64,000 nt of DNA from positions 1,116,001 through 1,180,000 of the forward strand of contig JAXMAN010000002.1 of assembly GCA_046350355.1 (NCBI GenBank), read 5' to 3'. The notes below the pieces were generated by a model that was given only the letters and a program-made list of their open reading frames with translations, was not told where the DNA came from and did no database searches. Shown one piece after another: positions 62,102-64,000 of the stretch. This DNA comes from UBA966 sp046350355. Its GTDB lineage: Bacteria > Planctomycetota > Phycisphaerae > Phycisphaerales > SM1A02. Each line of letters starts with the position of its first letter. The stretch's first letter is position 1. A program made the position numbers and the translations under genes.

Positions 62102-63666
62102 CCGCGCGCGCCCCGGCGCACGAAGGCGTCCTCGGCCAGGTCGACCGCGCGTCCGAGCGCGGCCGCCTTGCTGATGGTCTCCTCGTACTCCGAGGCGGGC
62201 ACCGAGTCGAGCACGACGCCCGCGCCCGCCTGCAGGTAGACGGTCCACGGCGCGTGCGCGGCGCCCGCGGCGCGCGAGTCGCGCGAGGCCCCCGCCGCCC
62301 CCGCCGTCGGCACGACCATCGTGCGCAGCGCAAGCGCGATGTCCATCGCGCCGTCCCAGCCGACCGCGCCGATGCCGCCGGAGTACGGACCGCGGCGCAC
62401 GGGCTCGAGCTCGTCGATGATCTGGATCGCGCGCACCTTGGGGGCGCCGCTGACGGTGCCGACGGGAAGCGTCGCGCGCAGCGCGTCCCAGCAGTCGAGC
62501 CCCTCGCGAAGCTGCCCGGTGACCGTCGAGCTGATGTGCATCACGTGGCTGTAGCGCTCGACCTCCATGCAGCGCTCGACCTGCACGGTCCCCTGCGCGC
62601 AGACGCGGCCGAGGTCGTTGCGGCCCAGGTCCACGAGCATGACATGCTCGGCGCGCTCCTTCTGGTCCTGCAGGAGGTCCGCCTCGAGCGCGCGGTCCTC
62701 CTCGATGGTGGCGCCGCGGCGGCGCGTGCCCGCGAGCGGGCGGTTCACGACGGTGCGCCCGCGCACGCGGCAGAGGATCTCGGGGCTCGAGGCGACCAGG
62801 ATGCACCCCTGCGCCTGCAGGTAGATCTGGTACGGGCTCGGGTTGACGACGCGCAGCGCGCGGTAGATGTCGAAGGGATCCGCCTCGGTCTCGCGCTGCA
62901 GCCGCTGGCTGAGCACGACCTGGAAGGCGTCGCCGGCGCGGATGTACGCCTGCGCGCGCTCGACGGCGGACTCGAACTGGGCGCGCGTCATCGAGCTGCG
63001 CTCGGGTGGCGCGGGGCGGCGCGCGAGGTCGATCGCGACCTCGCCGGCCTGCAGCGCGGGGCCGCCGCCGGTGAGGCGCGCGCAGAAGGCGTCGAGCTCG
63101 CGCGCGCCCGCGGCGCGGGCGGCGGCCTCGTCGGCGTGCTCGTCCAGCGGCACCGCGACGACGGCGTGCACGAGCTTGGCGACATGGTCGAAGACGGCGA
63201 CCTGGCGGTAGAGGCCGAAGTGCAGGTCGGGCAGTCCGCGGTCGTCCGGCGGCGCGCTCGCGAAGGGCAGCTTCCCCGGCTCCAGGTAGCGCACCGCGTC
63301 GAAGGCGCAGTAGCCGACCCAGCCGCCGTGGAAGGCCTCGGGCATGCGGTCGAGCGCGCGCGGCGCGTAGCGGGCGCCGAGCGCGCGCACGACCTCGAGC
63401 GGGTTCGCGCTGCGCATGCGACGCGAGCCGGCGCCGCGGTGGTCGATGATCTCGACCTCCTCGCCGCGCGCGAGCACCTCGAGCGCGGGCTGCGCGCCCA
63501 GCATCGACCAGCGGCCGACGGTGGTGCCGTTCTCGACGCTCTCGAAGAGGAAGCTGGGCGCGGCGCGGTCGTCCGGGGCGACGAGGCGGCGGTAGGCGAG
63601 CACCGGCGTGAGCTGGTCGCTCAGCAGGCGGCGCGAGAGGAGCAGCAGCGGCGTCGGTTCGGCCAT
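62098..63666 (-). CDS. trpE: Anthranilate synthase component I
   Basis: A 522-residue chorismate-using enzyme, first step of tryptophan synthesis. FLFESVENGTTVGRWS resembles the Trp-feedback region (LLES). The C-terminal domain has AFQVVLSQRLQRE, NPSPYQIYLQ, SSPEILCRVRGR, RPLAGTRRRG, DLGRNDLGRVC and GTVSGAPKVRAIQIIDELE, all typical of TrpE; PabB is less likely. Component II (trpG) is not adjacent. ATG 63664-63666 is used; ruvC lies 17 bases upstream on the same strand. Confidence 0.92.
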   Translation of the reverse strand: MAEPTPLLLLSRRLLSDQLTPVLAYRRLVAPDDRAAPSFLFESVENGTTVGRWSMLGAQPALEVLARGEEVEIIDHRGAGSRRMRSANPLEVVRALGARYAPRALDRMPEAFHGGWVGYCAFDAVRYLEPGKLPFASAPPDDRGLPDLHFGLYRQVAVFDHVAKLVHAVVAVPLDEHADEAAARAAGARELDAFCARLTGGGPALQAGEVAIDLARRPAPPERSSMTRAQFESAVERAQAYIRAGDAFQVVLSQRLQRETEADPFDIYRALRVVNPSPYQIYLQAQGCILVASSPEILCRVRGRTVVNRPLAGTRRRGATIEEDRALEADLLQDQKERAEHVMLVDLGRNDLGRVCAQGTVQVERCMEVERYSHVMHISSTVTGQLREGLDCWDALRATLPVGTVSGAPKVRAIQIIDELEPVRRGPYSGGIGAVGWDGAMDIALALRTMVVPTAGAAGASRDSRAAGAAHAPWTVYLQAGAGVVLDSVPASEYEETISKAAALGRAVDLAEDAFVRRGARG

Positions 63667-63683
63667 GGTGCGCGTTGCGGACG

Positions 63684-64000
63684 CTACCGCCGGAGCGCGT
63701 CGGGGGTGCGCAGCCGCTCCCCTGCCAGCCGGCGCGCGGCGCAGGCGGCGATGGCGATGGCGTCGGCGACGTCGTGGGGCTCGGGGAGCTCGCGCAGGCC
63801 GAACTGCTGCGCGACGGCGCGCTGCATCTGCTGCTTCGAGGCCTGCCCGCGCCCGGTCACGGCCTTCTTGATCTCCGCGGGCGCGAACTCGTCCAGCTCG
63901 AGCTCGTGCATCGCCGCCGCCAGCAGCACGATGCCGCGGCCGTGTCCCATGACGATGGCGGTGCGGACATGCACGACATGCGCGAAGACCTGCTCGACGG
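63684..64000 (-). CDS. ruvC: Holliday junction resolvase RuvC, C-terminal part
   Basis: The 5' end lies outside the window; 105 codons plus the stop are visible. VEQVFAHVVHVRTAIVMGHGRG matches the RuvC segment after its catalytic Glu. FAPAEIKKAVTGRGQASKQQ and EPHDVADAIAIAACAA carry the late catalytic Asp (usually DAADALAIA). RuvC cuts four-way junctions in recombination with RuvAB. Adjacent ruvA/ruvB cannot be checked here. Confidence 0.92.
   Translation of the reverse strand, partial: VEQVFAHVVHVRTAIVMGHGRGIVLLAAAMHELELDEFAPAEIKKAVTGRGQASKQQMQRAVAQQFGLRELPEPHDVADAIAIAACAARRLAGERLRTPDALRR

Overview
This is a gene-dense, very GC-rich bacterial chromosome segment, best explained as a member of the Planctomycetota close to Phycisphaerae. 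The evidence is a set of lineage traits. Two exported proteins end in a PAPGA...ALL...RRRR sorting tail. Two others end in dockerin-like repeats (GDxNxDGxxxGADLGxLLGxWG). There is a prepilin-like H-X-DG protein, an N-terminal CxxCGYxLRG zinc ribbon, HpnH of hopanoid synthesis, and an outer-membrane/LPS transport gene set. I saw no tRNA, rRNA, CRISPR, transposase or phage gene; this looks like stable chromosome. Species-level assignment is not possible from the sequence alone.

Layout. 1-6.56 kb (minus): a flagellar export operon, fliO-fliP-fliQ-fliR-flhB-flhA-flhF-flhG(partial), with NTGA start/stop overlaps at every junction except fliP/fliQ; its FlhB lacks the autocleavage domain. 6.7-11.5 kb: lipid kinase (minus), then a BamD-like TPR protein, an LptE-like lipoprotein and FtsH (plus). 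11.7-18.2 kb: two PAPGA-tailed exported proteins, a DUF167 protein, a short UvrC, a Cys-rich lipoprotein, dihydroorotase and HpnH. 18.5-22.1 kb: an ECF sigma factor coupled to a membrane protein with a prepilin-like domain, ribosomal proteins L35 and L20 without infC, and the CsrA-FliW pair. 22.3-29.8 kb: a membrane glycosyltransferase-like protein, a parvulin-like protein, two LptF/LptG permeases and an NtrC-type regulator. 30-37 kb (plus): murC-murB-ddl-ftsQ-like-unknown, terminator, greA, cardiolipin synthase.

37-52.7 kb is the most unusual block. It holds four large FG-GAP/VCBS (CRTAC1/ASPIC-like) proteins, a di-haem peroxidase-like protein with a dockerin-like tail, a pentahaem cytochrome fused to a membrane domain and TPRs, a separate TPR protein and an ISC-type [2Fe-2S] ferredoxin. 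The genes lie in two minus-strand operons flanking a plus-strand pair, which suggests an uncharacterised redox system at the cell surface or in the periplasm.

52.7-64 kb: sugar-phosphate isomerase-like protein and RlmN, pyruvate dehydrogenase pdhA-pdhB-pdhC with a good promoter, a PDZ/S41 protease, a zinc-ribbon membrane protein, TrpE and the 3' part of RuvC.

Four promoter-like elements of the form TTGnnn-N17-TANNNT were found by eye, at 11.6, 20.3, 39.6 and 58.5 kb. Two genes (uvrC and the zinc-ribbon protein) have no usable ATG/GTG/TTG start but do have a Shine-Dalgarno sequence placed before ATC or ATT.
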